Assembly: GCF_003702705.1 (NCBI RefSeq)
Contig: NZ_QZMN01000002.1
Location: forward strand, 186,001-250,000
Direction: 5' to 3'
From: Ornithinimicrobium cerasi
GTDB taxonomy: Bacteria > Actinomycetota > Actinomycetes > Actinomycetales > Dermatophilaceae
Length of the DNA stretch: 64,000 nucleotides
This document shows, piece by piece, positions 49,084-59,040 of this stretch (position 1 is the first letter of the stretch; every line of letters starts with the position of its first letter). A program made the position numbers and the translations under genes. The notes below the pieces were generated by a model. That model was given only the letters and a program-made list of their open reading frames with translations, was not told where the DNA came from and did no database searches.

Positions 49084-49683
49084 TCACGACCCCCGCGCGC
49101 GGTGCGCCCACAGGTCGCGCAGCAGCGCGACCTCGGCGAGGTGGTGGATCGTCTCCCGGTTGATGTGCAGCACGAGGTCGATCATCGGCGCCTCGGCCCA
49201 CGGACCCTCCGCCGGACCGACCGGCCTGGCGAGCAGCGCGGGCGTGAGGGACCGCACGCCGGCCGACCACGCGGCATACGCCTCGTCCAGCTGGAGCAGC
49301 GCCTCCGGCGCGGTGCCCGCGTAGGTCCATCCGTCGTAGCTCGCCGGGCGGCCGCCGAAGTGCGATGCCGCCCGCGCCCCCAGCACGCCGACCACGACGT
49401 GGGCGAGCCGCCACGCGATCGAGGTGACCGGGGCGGGCTCAGGCTCGGGGATGCCGATGTCGATCAGCCACCCGCCCGCGCCGGCGCGGCGGGTCACGGT
49501 GCCGGGCGCCGGATCCTCCCTCCTACGCACGTTCCAGGTGCCGGGCGCCGGTTCCCACAGGTACTCCTCGTCGGTGAGGCCGTCCAGCCGCGGCCGCGCC
49601 TGGGCCTGCCAGTGCCAGTCGAGCTGGTCGTGCAACCGGGTGACGACATCGAGGTCGAGGGTGGGGTCGGGTCGGTCGCTCAT
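49084..49683 (-). CDS. DinB-family protein
   Basis: A 199-residue four-helix-bundle protein of the DinB/mycothiol-transferase fold. The metal-binding histidines are placed as usual: DQLDWHWQAQ near residue 20, WRLAHVVVGV in the middle and INRETIHHLAEVALLRDLW (about 172-190). A Trp/Tyr-rich region YLWEPAPGTWNVR precedes the core. Family members in Actinobacteria are often thiol-dependent transferases; this one is not further assigned. ATG 49683 is preceded by GTGAGG. Confidence 0.8.
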   Translation of the reverse strand: MSDRPDPTLDLDVVTRLHDQLDWHWQAQARPRLDGLTDEEYLWEPAPGTWNVRRREDPAPGTVTRRAGAGGWLIDIGIPEPEPAPVTSIAWRLAHVVVGVLGARAASHFGGRPASYDGWTYAGTAPEALLQLDEAYAAWSAGVRSLTPALLARPVGPAEGPWAEAPMIDLVLHINRETIHHLAEVALLRDLWAHRARGS

Positions 49684-49725
49684 GACCTCACCCCACCACA
49701 CCCCACGGACAGGAACGGTCCGCGG

Positions 49726-51600
49726 TCAGTCCGGGAGGGTCGGTCCGCGATCCCTGGCTGCCTCCAGCGCCCGGGCCAGGGTCTGGCTGTCCCAGGGCCC
49801 GGTATGCCGGTGCTCGCCGACGTAGAACGTGGGGGTCCCCCGGGCCCCGCTGGCCTCGGCGCTGGCCACGTCGTCCCGCACCCGCTGCGCGACCTCCGGG
49901 TCGTCGAGGTCGAGCATGAACCGGTCGACGTCCATCCCGAGGTCCTGGGCGTGGCCGACGAGCTCCACGCGCTCCAGCGCGTCCTGGCGGCCGAACAGCA
50001 CGTCGTGCATCTGCCAGAAGAACCCCTGGCGCGCGGCCGCCTCAGCCGCCCGCGCCGCCAGCTCGGCGCGGGGGTGGACGTCGGGCAGGGGCAGGTGACG
50101 GAAGACGTAGCGCAGCTCCTCCCCGAACCGCGCGCGGAGCTCGGCGCCGACCCCCGTCGCCTCCGCGCAGAACGGGCACTCGAAGTCGGCGTACTCGACG
50201 AGGGTCAGCGGCGCGTCGTGGGGACCGAGCACGTGGTCGCCCCGCCCCGGGTCGACCGGTCGGTCGAGGACGCGCGGGAGGTCGGCGTCACCTTCCCCCC
50301 GCAGCACCGCGGCCGCGCGGAAGAGGGCCCACCCCAGCAGCGTCGCGAGCACCGCGGCGAGGAGGACGCCGACGGTGGCCTGCGCCCGCAGCTGCTCGTC
50401 GTCGAAGGCCAGCCCGACGACGAGCAGCGACACGGTGAAGCCGATGCCGGAGAGCGCCGACCCGCCGAGGACGTGACCGGGGCCCACGCCCGAGGGGAGC
50501 CCGCCCAGGCGCAGCCGCAGCGCCAGGAAGCAGGTCAGCCCGATGCCCAGCGTCTTGCCGACCACCAGCCCGACGACGACCGCCCAGGTGAGGCGCGAGG
50601 TGAGGGCGTCCGCCAGCACCCCGTCGCGCAGGTCGATCCCGGCGTTGGTGAGCGCGAACACGGGCACCACGACGTAGCTGGACCACGGGTGCAGCGACGC
50701 CTGCAGCCGATCGTTCACCGAGACAGCCCGGGCCAGACCCTCGCTGGCGCGGCGGCCGACGTCGACGTGCGGGGACTGCCGGAACGCCCGGAACCGCTCG
50801 ACGGCACCGTCGACGACCTCGCGCCGGGGCTCGGCGGCCCCGACGAGCAGGCCGGCCAGCATCCCGGCGATGGAGGCGTGCAGCCCGGCCTCCAGCGTGA
50901 CGAGCCAGAGCACCAGGCCCAGCACCGCGTAGGGAGCCACCCGCCACACGCCCGCGCGCGACATCGCCGCGATCAGCGCACCCAGGACGAGCATGCCCAG
51001 CAGCGGCAGCACCCGGACGTCGTCGGAGTAGACGAGGCCGATGACGCTCACGGCGACGATGTCGTCGACGACGGTCAGCGTGAGGAGGAAGATCCGCAGC
51101 TGCGTGGAGAAGACCGGACCGACGACCGCGAGCGCGCCCAGCAGGAACGCCGTGTCCGTGCCGATGACGGCGGCCCACCCGCGGGCGGCCTCGCCACCGG
51201 GCGCGATGAGCAGGTAGAGCGCCGTGGGCAGGACCATCCCGCCGAGGCCGGCGAGGAGGGGGATCGTGGCCCGGCGGGGGTCGCGCAGCTCGCCGACGGA
51301 CACTTCGCGCCGCACCTCGAGCCCCAGGACGAAGAAGAAGAGAGCCATCAGCCCGTCGTCGACCCAGTGCTCGAGGTCCATGACGAGCTCGAGACCCCCC
51401 ACCACCACCCCGGCCTCGGTGTGCCGCAGCGCCTCGTAGGAGGCGGACCAGGGCGAGTTGGCCCAGCCGAGCGCGACCACCGCGGCGAGCAGCAGGAGCG
51501 TGGCTCCGCCGGCCTCGGTCGACAGGAACGAGCGCACCGGCTCGGAGAGCTGCCCGACCAGGGCGCGCCGCCGTGCGCGGGAGGCCCCCCGCGGGGTCAT
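49726..51600 (-). CDS. nhaA: Na+/H+ antiporter NhaA with C-terminal DsbA-like domain
   Basis: A 624-residue two-domain protein. Residues about 20-430 are NhaA, with [11 protein letters not shown] (about 146) and the paired aspartates in [14 protein letters not shown] that bind Na+. Residues about 450-620 are a DsbA/thioredoxin-like domain, with the CPFC redox motif in [14 protein letters not shown] (about 471-484) and a cis-Pro loop GTPTFYVG. NhaA exchanges Na+ for H+ across the membrane; the attached redox domain should be cytoplasmic. Such fusions occur in other Actinobacteria. It overlaps the upstream ABC exporter stop by four bases (ATGA). Confidence 0.9.
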   Translation of the reverse strand: MTPRGASRARRRALVGQLSEPVRSFLSTEAGGATLLLLAAVVALGWANSPWSASYEALRHTEAGVVVGGLELVMDLEHWVDDGLMALFFFVLGLEVRREVSVGELRDPRRATIPLLAGLGGMVLPTALYLLIAPGGEAARGWAAVIGTDTAFLLGALAVVGPVFSTQLRIFLLTLTVVDDIVAVSVIGLVYSDDVRVLPLLGMLVLGALIAAMSRAGVWRVAPYAVLGLVLWLVTLEAGLHASIAGMLAGLLVGAAEPRREVVDGAVERFRAFRQSPHVDVGRRASEGLARAVSVNDRLQASLHPWSSYVVVPVFALTNAGIDLRDGVLADALTSRLTWAVVVGLVVGKTLGIGLTCFLALRLRLGGLPSGVGPGHVLGGSALSGIGFTVSLLVVGLAFDDEQLRAQATVGVLLAAVLATLLGWALFRAAAVLRGEGDADLPRVLDRPVDPGRGDHVLGPHDAPLTLVEYADFECPFCAEATGVGAELRARFGEELRYVFRHLPLPDVHPRAELAARAAEAAARQGFFWQMHDVLFGRQDALERVELVGHAQDLGMDVDRFMLDLDDPEVAQRVRDDVASAEASGARGTPTFYVGEHRHTGPWDSQTLARALEAARDRGPTLPD

Positions 51601-53462
51601 CGGCTGAACTGGGTGTCGTGGAGGGACCGGTAGAGGCCACCCGCGGCGAGCAGCTCCTCGTGCGTGCCGCGCTGCACGACCCGGCCCCGGTCGAGGACGA
51701 GGATGAGGTCCGCGTCCCGGACGGTGGACAGCCGGTGGGCGATGACGAGCGAGGTGCGACCGCTCAGCGCCCGGTCCAACGCGCGCTGGACGGCGACCTC
51801 CGACTCGCTGTCAAGGTGCGCGGTGGCCTCGTCGAGCACGACGACCGAGGGTGACTTCAGCAGCAGCCGGGCGATCGCCAGCCGTTGCTTCTCCCCGCCG
51901 GAGAGGCGGTGCCCGCGGTCACCCACCACGGTGTCGAGCTGGTCGGGCAGCCGGCGCACCAGCTCCTCGATCTGGGCACCGCGCAGCGCCTCCCAGATCT
52001 CCTCGTCCGTGGCGTCCGGGCGGGCGTACCGCAGGTTGGCGCCGACCGTGTCGTTGAACATGTGCGCCTCCTGGGTCACCACCCCGACGGTGGAGCGCAG
52101 CGACTCCAGCGACGCCTCGCGCAGGTCGACGCCCCCGATGCGCACGCTCCCGGACGTCGGGTCGTAGAGGCGCGCGACCAGCGAGGTGAGGGTGGTCTTC
52201 CCGGCCCCGGAGGGCCCGACCAGGGCCGCCATCGTCCCCGCGGGTATGTCGACGCTCACCTCGGAGAGCACCCGGTGCCCGTCGAGGGTCTCCGCCTCCG
52301 GCCGTTGCTCGAGCGAGGCGATGGAGACCTCGTCGGCGGCCGGGTAGGCGAAGGAGACGCCCTCGAGCCTCACGCCCACCGGCCCGTCAGGGATCGCCTG
52401 CGGGTCCTCGGCCTCGCGCACGAGCGGCTGCAGGTCGAGCACCTCGAAGATCCGCTCGAAGCTGACGAGCGCGGTCATGATGTCCACCCTGACGTTGGAC
52501 AGGGCGGTGAGCGGTGCGTACAGCCGGGACAGCAGGGCCGCCATCGCCACGAGGGTGCCCACCGTGAGCTCGCCCGCGACCGCCATCAGACCGCCCATCC
52601 CGTAGACGAGGGCGGTCGCCAGCGAGGCGACCAGGCCGAGGCCGGCCATGAAGACGACCCGGTTGACAGCGATCGACACGCCGGCGTCGCGCACCCCCCG
52701 GGCGCGCACGGCATACCCGGAGTCCTCCTCGACGGGCCGGCCGAAGAGTCGCACCAGCAGGGCTCCCCCGACGTTGAACCGCTCCGTCATCCGGGTGTGC
52801 ATGTCGGCGTTGAGGTCCATCTGTCGGCGTGTCAGCGTCGAGAGGCGCGCACCCATCAGCCGGGCCGGCACGAGGAAGATCGGCAGGAGGAGGAGGGCGA
52901 GGACGGTGATCTGCCAGCTCATCGTGAGCAGCGCCCCGAGGACCAGGACCAGCAGGACCAAGTTGCTCACCAGACCGGACAGGACCGAGGTGAAGGCCGC
53001 CTGAGCGCCGATGACGTCGCTGTTGAGGCGGCTGACGAGGGCACCGGTCTGCGAGCGGGTGAAGAACGCCACCGGCTGGCGCAGCACGTGCGAGAAGACC
53101 TCCCGGCGCAGGTCGTAGATGAGTCCCTCACCGATCCGCGAGCCGAGCCAGCGGTTGACCACGGTGACGACCGTCTCGACGACCGCGAGCACCGCGACGA
53201 GGACGCCCAGTCCGATGACGAGGTCACGGTCCCCCAGCTCCACACCGTCGTCGAGGAGACGCCGGATGAGGAGCGGCACGGCGGTCACCAGCGCCCCGGC
53301 CGCGATGGCCAGGAGGAGGTAGACGACGATCTCGCCCAGGAAGGGGCGCCCGTAGGAGGCCACCCGCCGGGCCGTGTCGCGGCCCACCCGGTGGCCCCGC
53401 ACGCTCGGGTCCTTGGCGAAGCTGCGGAACGACCCGGGTCGGGCCATCGTCTGCATCGACAT
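51597..53462 (-). CDS. ABC transporter, fused permease/ATPase (multidrug or lipid exporter)
   Basis: A 621-residue half-transporter that works as a dimer. Six membrane helices (about 45-320) are followed by an ATPase domain with Walker [10 protein letters not shown] (about 425), signature LSGGEKQRL (about 530), Walker [13 protein letters not shown] (about 550) and the switch His in IAHRLST. A 20-residue insertion before Walker A ([17 protein letters not shown]) is a variable loop. It is co-transcribed with the NhaA fusion by a four-base overlap. AAGGAG stands before ATG 53462. Substrate unknown. Confidence 0.92.
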   Translation of the reverse strand: MSMQTMARPGSFRSFAKDPSVRGHRVGRDTARRVASYGRPFLGEIVVYLLLAIAAGALVTAVPLLIRRLLDDGVELGDRDLVIGLGVLVAVLAVVETVVTVVNRWLGSRIGEGLIYDLRREVFSHVLRQPVAFFTRSQTGALVSRLNSDVIGAQAAFTSVLSGLVSNLVLLVLVLGALLTMSWQITVLALLLLPIFLVPARLMGARLSTLTRRQMDLNADMHTRMTERFNVGGALLVRLFGRPVEEDSGYAVRARGVRDAGVSIAVNRVVFMAGLGLVASLATALVYGMGGLMAVAGELTVGTLVAMAALLSRLYAPLTALSNVRVDIMTALVSFERIFEVLDLQPLVREAEDPQAIPDGPVGVRLEGVSFAYPAADEVSIASLEQRPEAETLDGHRVLSEVSVDIPAGTMAALVGPSGAGKTTLTSLVARLYDPTSGSVRIGGVDLREASLESLRSTVGVVTQEAHMFNDTVGANLRYARPDATDEEIWEALRGAQIEELVRRLPDQLDTVVGDRGHRLSGGEKQRLAIARLLLKSPSVVVLDEATAHLDSESEVAVQRALDRALSGRTSLVIAHRLSTVRDADLILVLDRGRVVQRGTHEELLAAGGLYRSLHDTQFSR

Positions 53463-53488
53463 CCGGTCAGCTCCTTCGGCAACCCCGG

Positions 53489-55087
53489 TCAGGCCAGGGA
53501 GATGAGGTCCTCGTAGTCGCGGCCCCAGAGGTCCTCGACCCCGTCGGGGAGCAGGAGCACCCGCTCCGGCTCGAGGGCCCGGACCGCCCCCTCGTCGTGG
53601 CTGACGAGGACGACCGCTCCCTCGTACGAGCGCAGGGCGGCCAGGATCTCTTCCCGCGACGCCGGGTCGAGGTTGTTCGTCGGCTCGTCCAGCAGCAGCA
53701 CGTTGGCCGCCGACACGACCAGGGTGGCGAGCGCGAGGCGCGTCTTCTCGCCTCCTGAGAGCACCGCGGCGGGCTTGTCCACGTCGTCGCCGGAGAAGAG
53801 GAAGGAGCCCAGGACCTTGCGGGTCTGCGTCTCGTCGAGCTCCGGGGCGGCGGTCTTCATGTTCTCCAGGACCGTCCGCCCCACGTCAAGCGTCTCGTGC
53901 TCCTGCGCGTAGTAACCGAGCTTGAGGCCGTGCCCCGCGATGACCTCGCCGGTGTCCGGCCGGTCGATCCCGGACAGCAGCCGCAGCAGCGTCGTCTTGC
54001 CGGCCCCGTTGAGGCCGAGCACGACGACCCTGGAGCCGCGGTCGATCGAGAGGTCCACGTCGGTGAAGATCTCCAGGCTGCCGTAGGAGCGGGACAGGCC
54101 CTCCGCCTGCAGGGGGGTCTTGCCGCAGGCGGCGGGGGTGGGGAACCTCAGCCGGGCCACCTTGTCGCTCTGCCGCTCCCCCTCCAGGCCGGCCAGCATC
54201 CGCTCGGCGCGCCGGGCCATGTTCTGGGCGGCGACCGCCTTGGTCGCCTTCGCCCGCATCTTGTCCGCCTGGGCCATCAGGGCGGCGGCCTTCTTCTCGG
54301 TGTTCGCCCGCTCGCGGTGCCGGCGCCGCTCGTCAGCCTCGCGCTGGGCGAGGTAGGCCTTCCAGCCCATGTTGTAGACGTCCATCGTCTGGCGGTTGGC
54401 GTCCAGGTAGAACACCTTGTTGACGACCGTCTCGATGAGGTCGACGTCGTGGGAGATGATGAGGAGACCGCCGGAGTATGCCCGCAGGTGGTCGCGCAGC
54501 CAGACGACCGAGTCGGCGTCCAGGTGGTTTGTCGGCTCGTCGAGCAGCAGGGTCTCAGCGCCGGAGAAGAGGATGCGCGCCAGCTCGATGCGACGGCGCT
54601 GCCCGCCGGAGAGCGTGCGCAGCTCCTGCTCCAGCACCCGGTCGGGCAGGCCCAGCGAGCTCGCGATCGAGGCAGCCTCCGCCTCCGCGGCGTAGCCGCC
54701 CTTCGCGGTGAACTCCGCCTCGAGGCGGGAGTAGCGGCGCATCGCCCGGTCGCGCTCCTCCACGTCGCCGCTCGCCATCGTGACCTCCGCTGCCCGCATG
54801 CCGCGGATCACCGCGTCCAGCCCGCGCGCGGAGAGGATCCGGTCGCGGCCGAGCACGTCCAGGTCGCCCGTCCGGGGGTCCTGCGGCAGGTAACCGACCT
54901 CCCCGGTGCGCGTGATAGCGCCGCCCGACGGGTCGCCATACCCGGCGAGGATCGTGGTCAGGGTCGTCTTGCCGGCGCCGTTGCGCCCGACCAGGCCGAC
55001 CCGGTCGCCCGGGCCGACCCGGAAGGTGACGTCGTCCATGAGGAGGCGGGGGCCCACGCGGATCTCGACGCCGGAGGCGGTGATCAT
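53489..55087 (-). CDS. ABC-F family ribosome-associated ATPase
   Basis: A 532-residue soluble protein with two ABC domains and no membrane part. Domain 1 has GRNGAGKTT (about 36), LSGGQRRRIELARIL (about 157) and LLLDEPTNHLDADS; domain 2 has GLNGAGKTT (about 350), LSGGEKTRLALATL and LLLDEPTNNLD. Between them is the basic P-site-interaction linker (RREADERRRHRERANTEKK-like). ABC-F proteins act on the ribosome in translation or antibiotic protection. The frame opens as far as 55171 but AAGGAG seven bases before ATG 55087 fixes the start. A TAGACT -10 at 55189-55194 implies a leader of about 95 bases. Confidence 0.92.
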   Translation of the reverse strand: MITASGVEIRVGPRLLMDDVTFRVGPGDRVGLVGRNGAGKTTLTTILAGYGDPSGGAITRTGEVGYLPQDPRTGDLDVLGRDRILSARGLDAVIRGMRAAEVTMASGDVEERDRAMRRYSRLEAEFTAKGGYAAEAEAASIASSLGLPDRVLEQELRTLSGGQRRRIELARILFSGAETLLLDEPTNHLDADSVVWLRDHLRAYSGGLLIISHDVDLIETVVNKVFYLDANRQTMDVYNMGWKAYLAQREADERRRHRERANTEKKAAALMAQADKMRAKATKAVAAQNMARRAERMLAGLEGERQSDKVARLRFPTPAACGKTPLQAEGLSRSYGSLEIFTDVDLSIDRGSRVVVLGLNGAGKTTLLRLLSGIDRPDTGEVIAGHGLKLGYYAQEHETLDVGRTVLENMKTAAPELDETQTRKVLGSFLFSGDDVDKPAAVLSGGEKTRLALATLVVSAANVLLLDEPTNNLDPASREEILAALRSYEGAVVLVSHDEGAVRALEPERVLLLPDGVEDLWGRDYEDLISLA

Positions 55088-55188
55088 GCGAGGGCTCCTT
55101 GCTGGGGCAGCACGACGTGGGTGGCTGCGGGACGGGGGGTATGACGTGGGGGTCGCCGCTGGTGCGCTCACCAGGGCCGGATGGTTAG

Positions 55189-55194
55189 TCTACC
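55189..55194 (-). promoter_or_regulatory. -10 element TAGACT for the ABC-F gene
   Basis: TAGACT on the minus strand predicts transcription from about 55182. The 95-base leader contains a GTG that is in frame with the gene, so a longer protein or a leader-type control is possible. Confidence 0.4.
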
Positions 55195-55249
55195 GGCTAG
55201 GTGCGCGTCGGCGGACCTGCACAGATCGAGGCGAAGGCAAGGTGTCCGG

Positions 55250-56113
55250 ATGACCTTTCGGGAGAACGCGAACATCGGGGCGGGCCGGGCCAGCCGGCGT
55301 GGTGGCGGCGGCGGCGGGATGGCCGTCGGCGGCGGCCTCGGTGCGCTCCTCCTCGCCCTGGTCGTGATGCTCTTCGGCGGGGACCCGGGGGCGATCCTCG
55401 GCGGCGGTCAGCAGACGCCCTCGAGCGCGGAGAACGTCGACCTGGCCGAGTGCACCTCGGGCGCGGACGCCAACGAGAACCGCGACTGCCGGGTCAAGGG
55501 CGCGATGCTCTCCCTGGAGCAGTACTGGACCCAGACCTACGAGCGCGCGCAGCCGACCCAGGCGATCATCTTCAGCGGCGCGGTGGACACCCAGTGCGGT
55601 CAGGCCTCGAGCCAGGTGGGCCCGTTCTACTGCCCCGTCGACGAGACGATCTATCTCGACACCGGCTTCTTCGACCAGCTGGAGGGCCAGCTCGGCGCCG
55701 ACGGCGGCACGCTCGGGGAGATGTACGTCATCGCTCACGAGTACGGCCACCACATCCAGAACTACACCGGGGCGCTGCGCGCCTCGCAGCAGGGCGAGCA
55801 GGGTCCCGAGTCCGGTGCCGTGCGGGTCGAGCTGCAGGCCGACTGCTTCGCCGGCGCGTGGGTGGCGAACGCCAGCACGACGGGGGACCAGCTCCTCGTG
55901 GCGCCCACCCAGGACGAGATCCGCTCCGCCCTGTCCGCCGCCGCGGCCGTCGGGGACGACTCGATCCAGGAACGGATGCAGGGCCAGGTCACCCCGCACA
56001 CGTGGACGCACGGCTCCTCGGAGCAGCGGATGGGATGGTTCATGCGCGGCTACGAGTCCGGCGAGGCCAACCAGTGCGACGTCCTCAACGCGGCGAGCGT
56101 GGACGACTACTGA
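55250..56113 (+). CDS. neutral zinc metallopeptidase (YpfJ family)
   Basis: A 287-residue membrane-anchored protein. After a Gly/Arg-rich cytoplasmic start there is one helix (about 26-42: VGGGLGALLLALVVMLFGG), so the bulk faces outward. The zinc motif HEYGHH (about 163-168) and the third ligand region ELQADCFAGAW (about 197) fit the family. The four cysteines placed before and after suggest disulfides. AAGGTG precedes ATG 55250. Substrates of this family are not known. It is divergent from the ABC-F gene. Confidence 0.87.
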   Translation: MTFRENANIGAGRASRRGGGGGGMAVGGGLGALLLALVVMLFGGDPGAILGGGQQTPSSAENVDLAECTSGADANENRDCRVKGAMLSLEQYWTQTYERAQPTQAIIFSGAVDTQCGQASSQVGPFYCPVDETIYLDTGFFDQLEGQLGADGGTLGEMYVIAHEYGHHIQNYTGALRASQQGEQGPESGAVRVELQADCFAGAWVANASTTGDQLLVAPTQDEIRSALSAAAAVGDDSIQERMQGQVTPHTWTHGSSEQRMGWFMRGYESGEANQCDVLNAASVDDY

Positions 56114-56241
56114 GCCGACCCGACGCCTCACCCCGTGTGACCTACCTCATGCCGGTCCCGGGAAGCGGGAGGGATAACGCGGCGTTGCCGACCTGGTGAC
56201 CCCGCGTCATACCTCCTGATCCCGTCCGGAAAGGCACCTCC

Positions 56242-57600
56242 GTGCTCTCTCGTCTACCCCGGGTGTCCTTCGGCACCCAGGTCCTCCTCGGCCTCGTCCT
56301 GGGCGTCGTGCTCGGTCTGGTGGCCCGCTCGACCGGGGCCTCCGCCGACAACCCCACCTGGCTCTCCGAGACCCTGGCCATCATCGGGTCCTCCTTCGTC
56401 ACCCTGCTGCGCGCCATCGTGCCGCCGCTGGTGTTCCTCGCCATCGTCTCCTCGATCGCCAACCTGCGTGAGGTCACCGGGGCGGCCCGGCTGGCCTGGA
56501 ACACCCTGCTGTGGTTCGCGATCACCGCCCTGGCGTCCGTCTCCATCGGGATGGTCGTCGGCTGGGTGGTCGACCCGGCGCGCGGCGCCGGCGTGACCGC
56601 GGCCGACGCGGCCGAGCCGAGCCGGACCGGCTCCTGGCTCGACTTCCTCACCGGCATCATCCCCGCCAACGTGCTGGGCCTGGCGGCCCGCGGCGGTGAG
56701 GATGGCGAGGTCTCGCTGTCCTTCAACGTCCTGCAGATCCTGGTCCTGGCGATCGCCGTCGGCGTCGCCGTCCTCAAGGTCGGCAAGGAGGCCGAGCCCT
56801 TCCTCGCCTTCACCCGGTCCGCCCTGACGGTGGTGCAGAAGGTGCTGTGGTGGGTCATCCTGCTCGCGCCGCTGGCCACGGTCGGGCTCCTCGGCAACGC
56901 CGTCGTCTCCTACGGCTGGGAGACCATCGGCTCCCTGGGCCGGTTCACCCTCGCCGTCTACGTCGGCCTGGTGCTGGTGCTCGCCGTGCTCTACCCGGTC
57001 CTGCTGCGGGTCCACGGCCTCTCGGTCCGCCAGTTCTTCACCGGCGCCTGGCCGGCCATCCAGCTCGCCTTCGTGTCCCGGTCCTCCATCGGCACCCTGC
57101 CGGTGACCCAGGCCGTCACCGAGCGCAACCTGGGCGTGCCGCGGGCCTACACCGCCTTCGCGGTGCCGCTGGGCGCCACCACCAAGATGGACGGCTGCGC
57201 CGCCATCTACCCCGCCATCGCGGCCATCTTCGTCGCCCAGTTCTTCGGCGTGAGCCTCGGCGTCACCGACTACCTGCTCATCGCCTTCGTCTCCGTCATC
57301 GGCTCGGCGGCGACGGCGGGCGTGACCGGGGCGACGGTCATGCTGACGCTGACCCTGTCGACGCTGGGCCTGCCGCTGGAGGGCGTCGGTCTGCTGCTGG
57401 CCGTCGACCCGATCCTCGACATGGGCCGGACGGCGACCAACGTCGCGGGCCAGGCGCTGATCCCCGCGATCGTCGCCAAGCGGCAGGGCATCCTCGACGA
57501 GGACGCCTACAACGCCCCGCGCCGCGGCGAGCCGTGGCGCGAGGAGCGCGAGGAGCGCACGCAGGACGTCGCCCGCGACGCCGTGCCGACCCCCGCCTGA
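56242..57600 (+). CDS. cation:dicarboxylate (glutamate/C4) symporter
   Basis: A 452-residue membrane transporter of the DAACS fold with about eight helices and two re-entrant loops. Marks: FGTQVLLGLVLGVVLGLV at the start, SRSSIGTLPVT (first hairpin), GATTKMDGCAAIYP (about 314-327), and LLLAVDPILDMGRTATNVAG (about 392-411), where Asp and Arg/Asn positions bind substrate and Na+/H+. It imports dicarboxylates or acidic amino acids. A 20-residue-plus charged C-terminus (EEREERTQDV) is cytoplasmic. It starts at GTG 56242 and ends in two strong hairpins. Confidence 0.93.
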   Translation: MLSRLPRVSFGTQVLLGLVLGVVLGLVARSTGASADNPTWLSETLAIIGSSFVTLLRAIVPPLVFLAIVSSIANLREVTGAARLAWNTLLWFAITALASVSIGMVVGWVVDPARGAGVTAADAAEPSRTGSWLDFLTGIIPANVLGLAARGGEDGEVSLSFNVLQILVLAIAVGVAVLKVGKEAEPFLAFTRSALTVVQKVLWWVILLAPLATVGLLGNAVVSYGWETIGSLGRFTLAVYVGLVLVLAVLYPVLLRVHGLSVRQFFTGAWPAIQLAFVSRSSIGTLPVTQAVTERNLGVPRAYTAFAVPLGATTKMDGCAAIYPAIAAIFVAQFFGVSLGVTDYLLIAFVSVIGSAATAGVTGATVMLTLTLSTLGLPLEGVGLLLAVDPILDMGRTATNVAGQALIPAIVAKRQGILDEDAYNAPRRGEPWREEREERTQDVARDAVPTPA

Positions 57601-57605
57601 GCGCC

Positions 57606-57628
57606 GGCGCCCACCTCCGGTGGGCGCC
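57606..57628. terminator. terminator hairpin, first of two
   Basis: GGCGCCCACC and GGTGGGCGCC pair perfectly (10 bp) with a three-base loop, six bases after the symporter stop. Confidence 0.75.
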
Positions 57629-57630
57629 AG

Positions 57631-57664
57631 GAGGGGCCGTCGACCTGCTGGTCGACGGCCCCTC
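57631..57664. terminator. terminator hairpin, second of two
   Basis: GAGGGGCCGTCGAC and GTCGACGGCCCCTC pair perfectly over 14 bases with a six-base loop. It can serve the convergent HAAS gene from the other side. Confidence 0.75.
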
Positions 57665-57671
57665 GTGCCGT

Positions 57672-58646
57672 TCAGGACGGACCTGCCCACCTGCTCCGTC
57701 GCGCCTTGAGCACCGAGTCCACGGCGTCCCAGGCCGCGATCAGCACCACGACGGCGGCCGTCACCGCGGTGGACACCCCCCAGTCGACGGTGGCGCCGAA
57801 GCGCTCGGAGAGCACCTGCGGCAGGTCCGCGAGGAGCTGCTCGCTCGTCAGCAGCCAGACGATCAGCGCCGCCGCCGCGACGTTGCTCGCGACGTTGACG
57901 GCCGCAGCCGAGGGCGTCCACCGGCCCGCCCGCCACACCCCGAGAGCCAGGACGGCGTCCAGGGCGAGCAGCGCGACCAGGGTGACCTTCCAGACGACGT
58001 CGACCTGGGGGTTCAGCACCTGGATCGCGGGCGCCTCCACGCCGGCGAACTGCCAGGCGACCAGTGCGGCGAGGGCGAGGGAGAACGCGACCGACCACAC
58101 TGTCTCGCCCAGCCCCACACTGCGGGCGGGGGTCTCCTCCGGGAGCTGGTCGGGGTCCCAGGTCGTCAGCGACCGCCCCCGTTCCTCCTCCGGCCTCGAA
58201 CGCTCGATGACGACGAAGGTCACGGTCACCCAGAAGGTCAGCTGGACCCCGACGTTGAAGAGGAGGGAGGCGGTGCCGCCGAGGATCGCCAGCCACCCGT
58301 CGTCGGTGGCCAGGACGCGCGCCACCAGGTGGGCGACGAGCACGATCGGCAGGACGACGGCCAGCAGCAGCCGCAGCAGCCGGACGTAGTCCGTGTAGAG
58401 GCCGGGGCCCACCAGGTGGCCGGGTCGACCGCCGTACCGGCGGGCCAGCACGGCAGGGTCCCCCAGGTCGGTGAGCGCCTTCCGCTCCGCCCGGGCGGGG
58501 TCCTCCCCGCCGGCCACCAGGTCGTCGACGGTGTCGAGGATCGTGGCCCGCAGCTCGCGGGCGACGTCGGTCGCCGTCTCCGCCGGCAGGTGTTGGGTGA
58601 CGGTCCACACGTAGCGGTCGGTCAGGGTGGTGGTCTGCCTGGTCAT
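57672..58646 (-). CDS. HAAS-domain membrane protein, PadR partner
   Basis: A 324-residue protein. Residues about 10-80 have the HAAS signalling-domain look (WTVTQHLPAETATDVARELR, ILDTVDDLV, LGDPAVLARRY), which is typical of membrane proteins controlled by adjacent PadR regulators. Seven or so hydrophobic segments follow, with a charged loop (ERSRPEEERGRSLTTWDPD) between. ATG 58646 overlaps the PadR stop by four bases, so the two are co-translated. The membrane part belongs to no named transporter I can recognise. Function probably concerns envelope stress or a signalling relay. Confidence 0.8.
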   Translation of the reverse strand: MTRQTTTLTDRYVWTVTQHLPAETATDVARELRATILDTVDDLVAGGEDPARAERKALTDLGDPAVLARRYGGRPGHLVGPGLYTDYVRLLRLLLAVVLPIVLVAHLVARVLATDDGWLAILGGTASLLFNVGVQLTFWVTVTFVVIERSRPEEERGRSLTTWDPDQLPEETPARSVGLGETVWSVAFSLALAALVAWQFAGVEAPAIQVLNPQVDVVWKVTLVALLALDAVLALGVWRAGRWTPSAAAVNVASNVAAAALIVWLLTSEQLLADLPQVLSERFGATVDWGVSTAVTAAVVVLIAAWDAVDSVLKARRSRWAGPS

Positions 58647-58981
58647 CGGTCGTTCCCCTTGTCGAGCGAGGTGATGGCTGCGTCGAGCGATCGCCACTCG
58701 GCGCGGAGCTGGTCCAGCAGGAGGTGCCCGTCGTCGCTGGTCCGGTAGAACTTGCGGGGCCGGGACTCGTCGGTGTTCCACTCGCTGGTGAGCAGGCCCT
58801 GCTTCTCCAGCCGTCTCAGCAGCGGGTAGAGGGTGTTGCCGTCGACCGGGAAGCCCGAGCCCGACAGCGTCTCCATCAGCGCGTAGCCGTAGTGCGGGCG
58901 CTCCAGGGTCTCCAGGCAGGCCAGCACCACGGTGCCCCGGCGCAGCTCCTGGAGATGACCACCGATCAGAGACTCATCCAT
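58643..58981 (-). CDS. PadR-family transcriptional regulator
   Basis: A 112-residue winged-helix repressor. HYGYALMETLSGSGFPVDGNT, followed by LYPLLRRLEKQGLL, is the PadR recognition region (about 31-68), and RKFYRTSDDGHLLLDQLR leads into the dimer helix. ATG 58981 is chosen over the ORF start at 59005 because promoter elements end just before it. The operator lies between -35 and -10, which points to autoregulation. The HAAS membrane protein downstream is the obvious target. Confidence 0.92.
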   Translation of the reverse strand: MDESLIGGHLQELRRGTVVLACLETLERPHYGYALMETLSGSGFPVDGNTLYPLLRRLEKQGLLTSEWNTDESRPRKFYRTSDDGHLLLDQLRAEWRSLDAAITSLDKGNDR

Positions 58982-58988
58982 ACTCCAC

Positions 58989-59018
58989 ACGATACTGTGC
59001 GTCACACACTATCGTCAA
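58989..59018 (-). promoter_or_regulatory. padR promoter with embedded palindromic operator
   Basis: TTGACG (-35, 59013-59018) and TATCGT (-10, 58989-58994) are 18 bases apart. Between them ATACTGTG-N5-CACACTAT (58992-59012, 15 of 16 arm bases matching) forms a near-perfect palindrome. ATG 58981 is seven bases from the -10, so the mRNA is leaderless or nearly so. Confidence 0.65.
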
Positions 59019-59040
59019 CGGCACACCGTTGTGCGGTCCG

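Noticed and set aside
49012-51633. An 873-codon open frame on the plus strand
   Set aside because: Antisense to the DinB-like and NhaA-DsbA genes and of low-complexity shadow composition.
55088-55171. N-terminal extension of the ABC-F protein from GTG 55171
   Set aside because: The extra 28 residues are Pro/Ser/Arg-rich without family similarity, and AAGGAG is ideally placed for ATG 55087.
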